Made by a program: the position numbers and the translations under genes. A stretch of 64,000 bases of DNA from Pseudoalteromonas viridis. GTDB lineage: Bacteria; Pseudomonadota; Gammaproteobacteria; Enterobacterales; Alteromonadaceae. Under the pieces are notes generated by a model, which had not been told where the DNA came from, searched no databases, and worked only from the letters and a program-made list of their open reading frames with translations. Within the stretch, counting starts at the first letter, position 1. Each line of letters starts with the position of its first letter. Location of the stretch: the NCBI RefSeq assembly GCF_017742995.1, contig NZ_CP072425.1:62001-126000 (forward strand), written 5' to 3'. This document shows positions 1 to 8,597 of the stretch, in pieces.

Positions 1-1571
1 TAGTTGCCGCCTGCTTCAGTGCCATAGCCTACTTTTCGTCGGCACCAGAGCCCATTGTTGCACCACATTATGAAGTTGAAGATATCACCTATGAATTGGG
101 GCTGGAGTTTGATGTCGCAGCCCATACCAGCAGGCCTCTGCTGGCTTATGTTGACGATTTTAATACTCTGGTTATCAGCGATAAGCAGGGGAACCAAAAT
201 GCACGTCTGAGTTTTGATAACCGGGTTGCCAAACCCACCTGGCACCCGGTTAATGACTGGCTGGCATTCTGGCAATACCAGGGGGATGGCTGTCGATTGC
301 AGATAGTCAATGCACAGGGTCAGCAGCTCCACCAATCACAGGACCTGCCCTGTTACCATATTCAGGCACCCACCTGGCGCTCAGACACGCAGCTGATTGC
401 CACGGTGCGCGATAAAACGGGGACGCATGCATATCAGTATACTATTGATAATAAAGGATATATTCCTATTCCGTTAAAGTTGAACAAGGGAGATAAACTG
501 ATCACTGCACTGCGCGGCTGGAATGAGCAAACTTACTACCTGGTCAAAGACGCCAACCTGCACTCGCGGCTGATCACCTTAGATGCTAAAGTACAGATGC
601 GCTGGCCTTACCCCGTCTGGCTGATTGCTTACGATCCAAAACACCACAGCATGATCACCAACGACAGCAGCAAGCACCACAACCTGATTGCCACCACCCG
701 AGATGGCCAACAATACCCGGTTATTGCAACGCCACAGGGGCTCTTCAGCAGCCTGAGTGTTGACAATCAGGGGGATATTTTCAGTGCCGCAGAAAGCTGG
801 CAGGTTAATATTCGTGATAAAGACAACCTGCCGATTTTTTCCAGCTCAAGCCATGACTATCTGCCCGTTACGAACAGCCTGGGCGAGACCGCGTTTATGT
901 CGCGCCGCACTGGTGCCTGCGAGATTTATTTGCACAGCAACGACCGGGTGATCCAGCTGACTCATCACACCGGCGATGAATACGTCAACTTTGTCACCTG
1001 GAGCCCGGACAATGCCTATATTCTGGCTAACCGGGAGTCCCGTTTGCTGTTGCTTGACCGCTCAGGTGTGGTGCAAACCTTTACCCCGCAGTTATCGCAT
1101 TCGCTCAGCCATTTTGGTTGGCTGGACAGCGACACCCTGTGGGCCTCCGATGGCCACGAAGTGCTGATCTACAGTAAGTCCGGGCAATTACAGCGCCGCT
1201 ATCACGTGAGCTCAGATCTGCTGCTGTATGACCACCGGGCGCAAAACTGGCTTGTGTTTAAACAGTCGGCTATTTATCGCACTAAAAATCTGGCAGAGCC
1301 GCTTTCAGATAAATCGCGACTTGCATCACTTGCCCCCAAGGCTTATCACCAGGTAACGAACCCCAGACTGAGAGATGGTTTCCTGTACTGGCAAAGCGCC
1401 TGGTCAAAGACGGATCATATCTGGCGCATGTCACTTGATGGCAATACCCAGCCAGAGCTCCTGAAAACGCAAAATCTGTTGTGGCATTACGATATCGCCG
1501 CCGATGGTAATTTGCTGATCGCCAAAATGGAATCGGTGGAGGGAGATATAAAGCGGCTGAGTGCCAAATAG
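1..1571 (+). CDS. C-terminal part of a CadC/ToxR-like membrane-anchored regulator (5' end outside window)
   Basis: The frame is open from base 3 with no stop before 1571, so the gene starts upstream of the window. The first visible residues (VAACFSAIAYFSS) look like the end of a membrane helix. About 500 residues follow, rich in repeated W/D-containing strands such as FVTWSPDNAYIL and HFGWLDSDTLWAS, as in a TolB/WD40-like beta-propeller. In marine gammaproteobacteria this layout (cytoplasmic winged-helix domain, one helix, periplasmic propeller) is common in CadC-type regulators. The DNA-binding half is not visible, so that assignment is inference. An internal TTG at 96 is not the real start because the frame runs on upstream. 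Alternative: a plain membrane-anchored TolB-like protein. Confidence 0.6.
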   Translation, partial: VAACFSAIAYFSSAPEPIVAPHYEVEDITYELGLEFDVAAHTSRPLLAYVDDFNTLVISDKQGNQNARLSFDNRVAKPTWHPVNDWLAFWQYQGDGCRLQIVNAQGQQLHQSQDLPCYHIQAPTWRSDTQLIATVRDKTGTHAYQYTIDNKGYIPIPLKLNKGDKLITALRGWNEQTYYLVKDANLHSRLITLDAKVQMRWPYPVWLIAYDPKHHSMITNDSSKHHNLIATTRDGQQYPVIATPQGLFSSLSVDNQGDIFSAAESWQVNIRDKDNLPIFSSSSHDYLPVTNSLGETAFMSRRTGACEIYLHSNDRVIQLTHHTGDEYVNFVTWSPDNAYILANRESRLLLLDRSGVVQTFTPQLSHSLSHFGWLDSDTLWASDGHEVLIYSKSGQLQRRYHVSSDLLLYDHRAQNWLVFKQSAIYRTKNLAEPLSDKSRLASLAPKAYHQVTNPRLRDGFLYWQSAWSKTDHIWRMSLDGNTQPELLKTQNLLWHYDIAADGNLLIAKMESVEGDIKRLSAK

Positions 1572-1890
1572 AAACATTGAGCCGAGTTTGCCGAAGTTAG
1601 GCTCTAACACAGGTTTGCCATGCTCACTCTGAGGTTAGCAAGACTCTGTCAGGCATCCGGCTGTGAACTTCAGCCAGAATTGAACCACAGTGCAAGAGTA
1701 CGCGGTCGGCTGGCTTTGGAAAATAGCGCGCAACGCAGTGTACTGGGGATAATTGATAGCAGCAGGCTCACTCAAATGATGACCCTGCTGCGTTTGCTAT
1801 GTGCCGTTCAAGCCATTATGGGAATCAAATCTATTGATAAGAGTTTCCATTAGAGCAATAGCTTACACACATGGCGTTACTCAACTGTAC
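1572..1890. other. Intergenic stretch without a convincing gene
   Basis: This 319-bp gap lies between two convergent genes. A 77-codon plus-strand frame at 1620-1853 has no recognisable protein features and no good ribosome binding site, so it is not called. An 8-bp inverted repeat (GCAGCAGG at 1759-1766, CCTGCTGC at 1784-1791) could form a hairpin downstream of the minus-strand peptide gene, but it lacks a U-run. Confidence 0.5.
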
Positions 1891-2118
1891 TTAGCAAAGA
1901 GTAGTTCTGCAGCAGCCTGTACCTTGGTAGGTATAAAGCTGAGAGTTGCAACCCTGAGCTTTATTCGTGAAGCAATGCATAGTATTGCAGATATTGCCCG
2001 TGTCACACTCGTATTGTGTGTATGCACCACCAGCAACCGCTGGGGTTGCTGCATTGGGAAGTTTTTTGCTGTCCGAACTGAGCGATTTGATACTTTTCTT
2101 CTTTAGATTTAACTTCAT
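1891..2118 (-). CDS. Cysteine-rich small peptide with double-glycine-type leader (putative RiPP/bacteriocin-like precursor)
   Basis: A 75-residue peptide with a lysine/serine-rich leader (MKLNLKKKSIKSLSSDSKKL, then PNAATPAVAGG). The leader ends in a Gly-Gly, as in peptides processed by C39 peptidase-type ABC exporters. The 44-residue core after GG holds seven cysteines, including a CC pair, plus several Thr, Tyr and Gly. Leaders of the type MKLxLxKKxLKxLSxDSKxLPxxxTPxVxGG recur in Pseudoalteromonas and relatives, usually in small uncharacterised peptides (recalled family knowledge). The ribosome binding site AAGGAA lies 6 nt before the ATG. No modification enzyme, exporter or immunity gene is adjacent, so any processing machinery must be elsewhere. 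The function is unknown; disulfide-bonded or thioether-modified secreted peptide are both possible. Confidence 0.65.
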   Translation of the reverse strand: MKLNLKKKSIKSLSSDSKKLPNAATPAVAGGAYTQYECDTGNICNTMHCFTNKAQGCNSQLYTYQGTGCCRTTLC

Positions 2119-2340
2119 TTTAATTTCCTTTTCATCACAAAAATCACGCTAAAAAATAACATAATCACACGTTATTTCAACAAGCTGCGCAATTTAATGA
2201 ATATATTAATAAAACCTATCTTAAGGCGCTCCTAGTATGTAATCAGATAAAATTTGAGTTTACGTAGCCACCAACACTCCGGTTCTGTTCTTTTCAAAGA
2301 CAACAAAGAAGTTTTGCTCCTTTGACCTTAAATCAACGTA

Positions 2341-3105
2341 TTAACGCTGAGGAATAAACTCACCAATGAGCAGCCGTTGCCACTGACGTTCGAACTCGCC
2401 TGAGGCTTTGAGCTTTTTCAGGCCTGTGTTAAAACGCGTCCGCAAGGCGGCGCTGCCTTTTAATGATTTAGGAAATAATACATGTGCCTGGTAATTTAAA
2501 AACGGTTTTGGGTGGGCCCGTATTTTATCTGCCTGTAAAGATGAAAAATGTTCCGTGAGCAGGCTTTGCATTGCCGTATCACTTAACAGAATTAAATCAA
2601 CACGGTCATTCAGTAGCATGTTCAGGTTAAGCCGGTCGTTGCTGACCATGATCACATCCAAGTCGCCCTCTTCCATTGCTTTGCGAAATTCAGGCACATA
2701 TTCATAGCCTAAAATCGCACCTATGCGATAAGGCTTAAGATCATCAATGGTTTGCCACTGTGGCAAGGGTGTTTCGGCGCGAAAGTAAAGTAACAGCTGG
2801 CCCCGGTACAGCTCGTCGCTGCAATAAAAGTGCTGCTGATATTCGCGCTCGCAAACCCAGTAAGATGCCATATCGTATTGCCCTTGCTGGGCAGCCTGAA
2901 AACTACGCTTCCAGGGCAGGTAGACAAACTCGGCCTCCAGACCTTCCTGTGCAAGCGCCTGACGAATAAGGTGATTAACAAAGCCATCGTCAACAAGCTG
3001 ACTGCCGGTAAACGGGGGATATTCACCGGTCGCGATGCGAATGGGCACAGTGGCATGCACCAGGGTCCACCCAAACAGCATCAATAAAAACAAGGTCCAG
3101 TGCAT
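2341..3105 (-). CDS. Periplasmic substrate-binding protein (SBP_bac_3-like)
   Basis: A 254-residue protein with a hydrophobic signal peptide (residues 1-18, likely cut after VHA). It then shows the opening of family-3 solute-binding proteins: IRIATGEYPPFTG, a predicted strand, then LIRQALAQEGLEAEFVYLPW. The ending (LRTRFNTGLKKLKASGEFERQWQRLL) resembles the last helix of this fold. Family members bind amino acids or similar small ligands in the periplasm. No ABC permease or ATPase is next to it, so it may be a stand-alone binding protein of the type abundant in Alteromonadales. The ligand cannot be told from sequence. Confidence 0.8.
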   Translation of the reverse strand: MHWTLFLLMLFGWTLVHATVPIRIATGEYPPFTGSQLVDDGFVNHLIRQALAQEGLEAEFVYLPWKRSFQAAQQGQYDMASYWVCEREYQQHFYCSDELYRGQLLLYFRAETPLPQWQTIDDLKPYRIGAILGYEYVPEFRKAMEEGDLDVIMVSNDRLNLNMLLNDRVDLILLSDTAMQSLLTEHFSSLQADKIRAHPKPFLNYQAHVLFPKSLKGSAALRTRFNTGLKKLKASGEFERQWQRLLIGEFIPQR

Positions 3106-3335
3106 TTTGTTTCACGACAATCAATTCAGCTCTGTTGTTACTATAGATGTAGCTGGCTGATCGCGCTATCGGGCCTGTCATTTAGGCTGGGGTTAACAAG
3201 GTAAAGATCAACGGGAATACGTTAGCTTCAGGTATTATGCTTGTTCGCAAAGGGCAATATGCAAAAATATTAAATTTTGAAAAGAAATAAAGGACTAAAT
3301 CTTGGGGAAATACTTTGCTGGGACTGTATAAAAAG

Positions 3336-3412
3336 TGGCGGAGTGGACGGGACTCGAACCCGCGACCCCCGGCGTGACAGGCCGGTATTCTAACCAACTG
3401 AACTACCACTCC
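3336..3412 (-). tRNA. tRNA-Asp (GTC), copy 7 in transcription order
   Basis: A 77-nt gene including an encoded CCA. The acceptor stem is GGAGTGG/CCACTCC, the anticodon loop CTGTCAC carries GTC between CCGGC/GCCGG arms, and the T-loop is GGTTCGAGTCC. It is the last gene of the seven-gene array transcribed on the minus strand. Confidence 0.97.
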
Positions 3413-3444
3413 GCAGTGGTATGACTTTTTATGCTTATATCAAA

Positions 3445-3521
3445 TGGCGGAGTGGACGGGACTCGAACCCGCGACCCCCGGCGTGACAGGCCGGTATTCT
3501 AACCAACTGAACTACCACTCC
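3445..3521 (-). tRNA. tRNA-Asp (GTC), copy 6
   Basis: Identical over all 77 nt to the other copies (anticodon GTC, encoded CCA). It is separated from the next copy by a 32-nt AT-rich spacer. Confidence 0.97.
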
Positions 3522-3558
3522 GCAGAGATATAATGCAACTTTTTACTCGTTAAAATGT

Positions 3559-3635
3559 TGGCGGAGTGGACGGGACTCGAACCCGCGACCCCCGGCGTGA
3601 CAGGCCGGTATTCTAACCAACTGAACTACCACTCC
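3559..3635 (-). tRNA. tRNA-Asp (GTC), copy 5
   Basis: Identical in sequence to the other copies. The spacer on its 5' side (3636-3722) is the longest in the array, 87 nt. Confidence 0.97.
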
Positions 3636-3722
3636 ACGAGCAAATAACGATGTTTTTGACGTCGTTTTGTCATAAACTCAGACTACATTGAATCTGATAA
3701 TCCAAACTAAACCCTGGCTAGA

Positions 3723-3799
3723 TGGCGGAGTGGACGGGACTCGAACCCGCGACCCCCGGCGTGACAGGCCGGTATTCTAACCAACTGAACTACCACTCC
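3723..3799 (-). tRNA. tRNA-Asp (GTC), copy 4
   Basis: Identical in sequence to the other copies, anticodon GTC, CCA encoded. Confidence 0.97.
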
Positions 3800-3834
3800 A
3801 CGGTGGTTTAGCTCGGTGTACTTCTTAAAGATGT

Positions 3835-3911
3835 TGGCGGAGTGGACGGGACTCGAACCCGCGACCCCCGGCGTGACAGGCCGGTATTCTAACCAACTGA
3901 ACTACCACTCC
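3835..3911 (-). tRNA. tRNA-Asp (GTC), copy 3
   Basis: Identical in sequence to the other copies. The spacer to the next copy is 27 nt. Confidence 0.97.
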
Positions 3912-3938
3912 AAAGAAGTACTGCACAGGATAAGCGAT

Positions 3939-4015
3939 TGGCGGAGTGGACGGGACTCGAACCCGCGACCCCCGGCGTGACAGGCCGGTATTCTAACCAA
4001 CTGAACTACCACTCC
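3939..4015 (-). tRNA. tRNA-Asp (GTC), copy 2
   Basis: Identical in sequence to the other copies. A 27-nt spacer separates it from the first copy. Confidence 0.97.
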
Positions 4016-4042
4016 AGCGTGCGCTTATAGAGAAAAAGTAAG

Positions 4043-4119
4043 TGGCGGAGTGGACGGGACTCGAACCCGCGACCCCCGGCGTGACAGGCCGGTATTCTAA
4101 CCAACTGAACTACCACTCC
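4043..4119 (-). tRNA. tRNA-Asp (GTC), copy 1 (promoter-proximal)
   Basis: First gene of the array in the direction of transcription, identical in sequence to the others. The predicted promoter lies 52 nt upstream of its 5' end. Confidence 0.97.
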
Positions 4120-4170
4120 GCAGCATCTTGTTCTCTCGCTGTTCAGGTGTGCTCCCTGACAGCGGCGTGA

Positions 4171-4199
4171 ATAATACGAATGCCCCCCCTAAGAGTCAA
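4171..4199 (-). promoter_or_regulatory. Sigma-70 promoter of the tRNA-Asp array
   Basis: On the minus strand a TTGACT -35 (4194-4199) and a TATTAT -10 (4171-4176) are separated by exactly 17 nt. A GC-rich stretch (CACGCCGC) follows the -10. GC-rich discriminators are typical of stable-RNA promoters inhibited by ppGpp/DksA; that regulation is inferred from the sequence alone. A G-run lies in the spacer. Confidence 0.8.
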
Positions 4200-4226
4200 C
4201 ACCTTTTTTGAAAAAATCGGGGATTT

Positions 4227-5603
4227 TTAGTCATCCGACATCGAAAGGTTCAAAATATCAGCTGATTTATCATTTTTTGAACTCTGTTTGCCCGACTTTT
4301 CTGTATCGTCTTCTAACTCTTCTAAATCTAACTGCTTTTTCTTACCGATAAAGGGCAGACTTATTTTAAGTTTGATGGGCTTTTTCTGTACAAAGATACG
4401 CACTGCCAGCCAACCCAACAGCAGGATAAGCAGATTACCAACCAGCACAATGGTAACAATGGCCCCGGTACTGAGTCCCGGTTCAGGTTCCGGTACTTTG
4501 ACCGTGCGCTGGATTGACCGCTCTGACTCGGGCAATTCAGGCACCTTTTCAATGGGGCGTTCTATTTCAAAGTTATAATCCGGCAGGCGGGCCATAAATT
4601 CACGGCCATTAATGTTTTCGCCAAAAGCTGACAGCTCCACACTATATCTTCCCCAGTCATAGTTCTTAATGGCCAGCTGCCGGTATAAACGTTCTTCCCC
4701 ATTGAGGGTAAACATCTGTTCTTCACCATTGGGATACAAAATCTTGCCCTGGAAGATCACGGTTTCAGGCTTCACCACCTCCGAGGCCAGCCGGATAGTC
4801 AGCTGGTGCTCAAATTCTTCCGGTCCCGCCAGCATCAAGTCAAAAGCAAATGGAGGCTCTGCGATAATGATCGGGTCTTTCACAACCCGGCGCTTAAGGA
4901 TGGGGGTTTCTATAAAGAACTCAGGTTGCCACTCGCCGGCAGGGAAGTTGAGCCGGAATTCGCCGGTGAAGATGCCATCGAGCGGGCGCTCATCAAACTC
5001 ACGTCCATCATCTTTAAACTCGGCCACACTTTGGGTGCCTGCGCCAAAGTTGGCGTACTGATCATTATTGGTACTGACAAATTCCACATAGAGGGTGACC
5101 ACATCGCGGAAATAACCGATATCAACAGGCTGGCCATCATTGGTCACTTGCCCCTGAATTTTTAGCATTTCACCACGAAAGATCAGCGGCGGTAAGGGGT
5201 CGACCTGTAATTCAATGTCCCCTAATACCATCACCCGGCTGTCCTGGCGGATCTGACCCAACACCTGCCAGGGACCAGGCATAGGATCCGTCACTATCAC
5301 CAGGTCATAACTTATTTCGTCATACCATTCGAGTTTTTCATCCGCGATGGCGTGTGTGGCGTAGTACTTACTGCCATCGGGTTTCACCAGCACCACGGCT
5401 GGCGTACCGGGAGCACGAAAGAAGAGGAGCGTGATTTTCTTCACATTGTGATCAATGCGAAAGCGATTATCCAGCAGCGGAATCTCATTGATTTTACCAT
5501 CACGCTCAAGCAGCGTAATTTGCGGTGTGTCGGCCATCGTCATCGCGCTGAACAACGCGCTATATAGTAACATCAATCCTGCTAAGCCGATCCGCATGCT
5601 CAT
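4227..5603 (-). CDS. TIGR03503 family membrane-anchored protein
   Basis: A 458-residue protein with an N-terminal signal peptide (about residues 1-24), a long beta-rich extracytoplasmic region, and one C-terminal membrane helix at about 378-404 (GAIVTIVLVGNLLILLLGWL). A short charged cytoplasmic tail follows, rich in Lys, Asp and Glu. The overall pattern, length and position next to dnaQ match TIGR03503, a family limited to marine gammaproteobacteria such as Vibrio, Shewanella and Pseudoalteromonas. Motifs such as LDGIFTGEFRLNFPAGEW resemble Ig-like or anchor domains that respond to cell-surface stress or ligands, but no function is established. It ends 107 nt from the tRNA-Asp array and shares its strand. 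Confidence 0.75.
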   Translation of the reverse strand: MSMRIGLAGLMLLYSALFSAMTMADTPQITLLERDGKINEIPLLDNRFRIDHNVKKITLLFFRAPGTPAVVLVKPDGSKYYATHAIADEKLEWYDEISYDLVIVTDPMPGPWQVLGQIRQDSRVMVLGDIELQVDPLPPLIFRGEMLKIQGQVTNDGQPVDIGYFRDVVTLYVEFVSTNNDQYANFGAGTQSVAEFKDDGREFDERPLDGIFTGEFRLNFPAGEWQPEFFIETPILKRRVVKDPIIIAEPPFAFDLMLAGPEEFEHQLTIRLASEVVKPETVIFQGKILYPNGEEQMFTLNGEERLYRQLAIKNYDWGRYSVELSAFGENINGREFMARLPDYNFEIERPIEKVPELPESERSIQRTVKVPEPEPGLSTGAIVTIVLVGNLLILLLGWLAVRIFVQKKPIKLKISLPFIGKKKQLDLEELEDDTEKSGKQSSKNDKSADILNLSMSDD

Positions 5604-5658
5604 TTACCCCATATAAATTAATCGTTCTCTTTGACACTGACCTTACGCCTGACAGCCA

Positions 5659-6369
5659 TTATTGCTGCCACAAACTCTGGCCACTGGCTTTGTTGACCAG
5701 TTCCATACGCGCTTCATGGGCGTCCAGCTCATCGGCAGTCGCCATCACCACTTTTAACGGCGCTCGCTCGGCACTTAACCGACGAATTTCACCGCCACTG
5801 CCCTGCTGAGCCTGCTCATTATGTTGCGCCAAATTGAGCTTCTTCTGGCCGCCCGTCATAGCCAGATAAACATCCGACAGGATCTCGGAATCCAGCAATG
5901 CGCCGTGCAGCGTACGCTTAGAGTTATCTATATCATAACGGCGACACAAGGCATCAAGGCTGTTCTTCTGACCCGGATGCAAGTCGCGCGCCATAACCAG
6001 CGTATCTAAGACTTCACATACATCATGGGTTTTTGCAAACCCCTGGTTCAGCATAGCAAACTCGTGGTCCATAAAGCCGACGTCGAACGGGGCATTGTGG
6101 ATCACCAGCTCAGCGCCCTGTATATAGTCATAGAACTCCTGGGCTATCTGATGGAAAAACGGTTTATCTCGCAAAAACTCGTTGGTAATACCGTGAACGT
6201 CTATGGCTTCTTCTTCAATGCCACGTTGCGGGTTGATATATACGTGAAAATTATTGCCGGTCAGACGACGATTCACTAACTCCACACAACCGATCTCAAT
6301 GATCCTGTGACCTTCTTTGGGGTCGATGCCCGTGGTTTCTGTATCCAGTACTATTTGTCTTTTATGCAT
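5659..6369 (-). CDS. dnaQ: DNA polymerase III epsilon subunit (3'-5' proofreading exonuclease)
   Basis: A 236-residue DEDDh exonuclease. Exo I is DTETTG near the N-terminus ([21 protein letters not shown]), Exo II is [15 protein letters not shown], and Exo III contains [10 protein letters not shown]. In E. coli the protein is 243 residues and forms the polymerase III core with alpha and theta, removing misincorporated bases. The C-terminal segment after a Gln/Gly-rich linker should bind the alpha subunit. It is transcribed divergently from rnhA with a 69-bp gap, the conserved gammaproteobacterial dnaQ/rnhA arrangement, so both promoters must lie in or overlap this gap. Confidence 0.96.
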   Translation of the reverse strand: MHKRQIVLDTETTGIDPKEGHRIIEIGCVELVNRRLTGNNFHVYINPQRGIEEEAIDVHGITNEFLRDKPFFHQIAQEFYDYIQGAELVIHNAPFDVGFMDHEFAMLNQGFAKTHDVCEVLDTLVMARDLHPGQKNSLDALCRRYDIDNSKRTLHGALLDSEILSDVYLAMTGGQKKLNLAQHNEQAQQGSGGEIRRLSAERAPLKVVMATADELDAHEARMELVNKASGQSLWQQ

Positions 6370-6438
6370 ATCGTCGTTTGCCTAACTTTGCTATGGTTAG
6401 CGTCTATTGGAGTATTTTACATAAAAACAGGCGAATTC

Positions 6439-6906
6439 GTGCAAAAATCCGTAGAGATCTATACCGACGGTTCCTGCTTAGGCAATCCGGGACCCGGCGG
6501 CTATGGTGTGTACCTCAGTTATCAGGGTCATGAAAAAACCCTCAGCGCCGGATATCGGCTCACCACTAATAACCGCATGGAGATGCTGGCAGCCATTGTT
6601 GCACTCGAAACCCTCAAGCGCCCCTGCCAGGTTATTTTGTATACCGACAGCCAGTATGTGAAACAGGGTATTGAGTCCTGGCTGGCAAACTGGAAAAAGC
6701 GTAACTGGAAAACAGCCGCGAAAAAGCCGGTTAAAAATGTCGACTTATGGCAGCGCCTGGATGCCGCGGTACAGCGCCATACCATTGAGTGGCGCTGGGT
6801 AAAGGGACATGCTGGTAATAAGTACAATGAACTGGTTGATGATCTGGCCCGCGACGCCGCTGGTGGCAGCGACCTTTTAGAAGATACAGGCTACCAGAGC
6901 GAATAG
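6439..6906 (+). CDS. rnhA: Ribonuclease HI
   Basis: Starts at GTG 6439 and gives 155 residues, the same length as E. coli RNase HI. An open frame reaches back to 6307, but that part overlaps dnaQ and has no family similarity. The catalytic Asp-Glu-Asp-Asp set is visible: [14 protein letters not shown] (first Asp), NNRMEMLA (Glu), [12 protein letters not shown] (second Asp), and [11 protein letters not shown] (last Asp). It cleaves RNA in RNA-DNA hybrids, which removes R-loops and Okazaki primers. It is divergent from dnaQ, as in E. coli. Confidence 0.96.
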   Translation: MQKSVEIYTDGSCLGNPGPGGYGVYLSYQGHEKTLSAGYRLTTNNRMEMLAAIVALETLKRPCQVILYTDSQYVKQGIESWLANWKKRNWKTAAKKPVKNVDLWQRLDAAVQRHTIEWRWVKGHAGNKYNELVDDLARDAAGGSDLLEDTGYQSE

Positions 6907-6910
6907 CCGC

Positions 6911-7672
6911 CTAACCTTGTTCCTGATTGCGGCTGTGTTTCAGTCGCGCCCCTTTTACTGCTGGCGTCCATTTGGGCCGGGCATGCCACTTTGGCTTGAT
7001 CGGCGTTAAGGGGGCAACCCGTTTGCGGGCCACCAGCAAATAGACACTGCCCATCGGCTTCATATAATGTCGACAAAAGCGACGCCATGGCGCAAAACGC
7101 GACAAACGCGAACCTCTTGCCAGTGAGGCATGGACAAAGCGCTCATCAGCAAGAATTTCAAATCCCAGCAGATCCAGCCAGTCCTTAACCCGCGACGGCG
7201 TAAAAAAGCGCCCGGACCAGGGCAGCTTTTCTTTGCTAAAGGGCAACAGATGCGCCAGGCCACATAAGCTAAAGGGGTTAAACCCGCTGATCACGATATA
7301 CCCACCCGGGATCAAGGTGCGGTGTGCCTCCCGCAAAATATGGTGAGGATCGGAGTGATATTCCAGACACTGGCTGAGAATGCAGGCGTCTACACTGTGT
7401 TCATAAAAAGGTAATTCGTCAATCTCAGCCAGTACCCCGACATGCTCTCCCTCCGGTGCAACACAGATCTGGTGGCTGATGGGGCTTAAGGAGGTGTCGA
7501 GCTGGCCACTCAGACAACCCAGCTTGAGCATATGGTACCCAAACATGCGAGGTAACCAGTTGGCCATCCGCCTTTCAATGCCCGCGCGCACATAATCACC
7601 ATGTGGAAAATCCTGCCACTGATAGGGCTTGGGCCCCTGCTGAAAACTTAGAGCTGGTTTCATGATACGCAC
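6911..7672 (-). CDS. Class I SAM-dependent methyltransferase, YafS-like
   Basis: A 253-residue protein with a methyltransferase-11-type core: an acidic segment around EHVGVLAEIDELPFYEHSVD, then DACILSQCLEYHSDPHHILR and the post-motif LIPGGYIVISGFNPFSLCG. It lies between rnhA and gloB, where E. coli carries yafS, supporting orthology. The substrate is unknown in the whole family. The SAM-binding glycine motif is unusual: the N-terminal MLKLGCLSGQLDTS region takes the place of the usual GxGxG. The gene ends 4 nt from the convergent rnhA stop and is divergent from gloB, with 42 bp between starts. Confidence 0.8.
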   Translation of the reverse strand: MRIMKPALSFQQGPKPYQWQDFPHGDYVRAGIERRMANWLPRMFGYHMLKLGCLSGQLDTSLSPISHQICVAPEGEHVGVLAEIDELPFYEHSVDACILSQCLEYHSDPHHILREAHRTLIPGGYIVISGFNPFSLCGLAHLLPFSKEKLPWSGRFFTPSRVKDWLDLLGFEILADERFVHASLARGSRLSRFAPWRRFCRHYMKPMGSVYLLVARKRVAPLTPIKPKWHARPKWTPAVKGARLKHSRNQEQG

Positions 7673-7714
7673 TCGCTATACTAGTTACACCTTCACTTTA
7701 TAGAGCAATGAGTT

Positions 7715-8494
7715 ATGGCGCAAGTCGCAGTGCAGATCCACCCCATCAAGGCCTTCAGTGACAATTATATCTGGGCAATATGTCCGTCAGATAGCAATCT
7801 GATGTGGGTGGTTGACCCGGGACAAAGCGAGCCCGTCATTGAGTTTGCCACGGCAGCGCAAAAACAGTTGGCGGGCGTTTTAGTTACACACCATCACTGG
7901 GATCACACCGATGGGATAGCCCCTTTGCGCGCGCATTACGGTGAACTGCCAGTATATGGCCCACACAATACGCCCTTTAATGGCATTACACACCCTTTGC
8001 ATGACGGTGATAGGGTGACCATTGCCGGGCTGGACTTTACTATCATTCACACCCCCGGACACACACTGGATCATATCTGCTACCTGACTCCTGAGCTGGC
8101 ATTTACCGGCGATACTCTATTCAGCGCAGGCTGTGGTCGTTTATTTGAGGGCAGCCCGCAGCAAATGTGGCAGTCATTACAACGACTATCCCAGTTACCT
8201 GCGCAATGCCACATTTACTGCACACATGAGTACACCCAGGCCAATCTGGCGTTTGCCGCCGCAGTCGAGCCAGAGAATGCAGACATAACTCAGTGGCAAC
8301 AATGGGGTGAGCAGCAACGCGCTCAGGCACAGCCGACATTGCCGACCACAATTGAACGCGAGTTAAGCATCAACCCATTTATGCGGGCGAACCTGCCACA
8401 TATGCTAAATACTTTACCGGCTGATATGCACACCGAGGGGAGTGAAAACTGGCAAAGGTTTGCCGCGCTCAGAAAATGGAAGGATAATTTTTAG
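7715..8494 (+). CDS. gloB: Hydroxyacylglutathione hydrolase (glyoxalase II)
   Basis: A 259-residue metallo-beta-lactamase-fold enzyme with the binuclear metal site THHHWDHTDG at residues 59-68 and further ligands in HTPGHTLDH, FTGDTLFSAGCGRLFEG and YCTHEYT. It hydrolyses S-lactoylglutathione to lactate and glutathione, finishing methylglyoxal detoxification started by GloA. Length matches E. coli GloB (251). It is monocistronic as far as seen; mltD follows on the same strand after a 103-bp gap. Confidence 0.96.
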   Translation: MAQVAVQIHPIKAFSDNYIWAICPSDSNLMWVVDPGQSEPVIEFATAAQKQLAGVLVTHHHWDHTDGIAPLRAHYGELPVYGPHNTPFNGITHPLHDGDRVTIAGLDFTIIHTPGHTLDHICYLTPELAFTGDTLFSAGCGRLFEGSPQQMWQSLQRLSQLPAQCHIYCTHEYTQANLAFAAAVEPENADITQWQQWGEQQRAQAQPTLPTTIERELSINPFMRANLPHMLNTLPADMHTEGSENWQRFAALRKWKDNF

Positions 8495-8597
8495 GCACTG
8501 CTTTAATTTTTACAACTAAACAGTTAACATTGACGGGTTTTAGCTGTGGATTTTTCTGCGGCGCCGTACCCTGACCATGGATCAATGACCGAGTTTT

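Noticed and set aside
1620..1853. 77-codon plus-strand ORF
   Set aside because: No ribosome binding site and no protein-like features; it lies in a gap between convergent genes.
1801..2152. Two plus-strand ORFs at 1801-2106 and 1967-2152
   Set aside because: They are antisense to the GG-leader peptide gene, which has a good ribosome binding site and a recognisable leader.
3182..3409. 75-codon minus-strand frame beginning MVVQLVRIPACHAGG
   Set aside because: It is a translation of the tRNA-Asp gene, a well-known kind of spurious ORF.
6307..6438. N-terminal extension of rnhA
   Set aside because: It overlaps dnaQ and lacks family similarity; GTG 6439 gives the exact RNase HI length.
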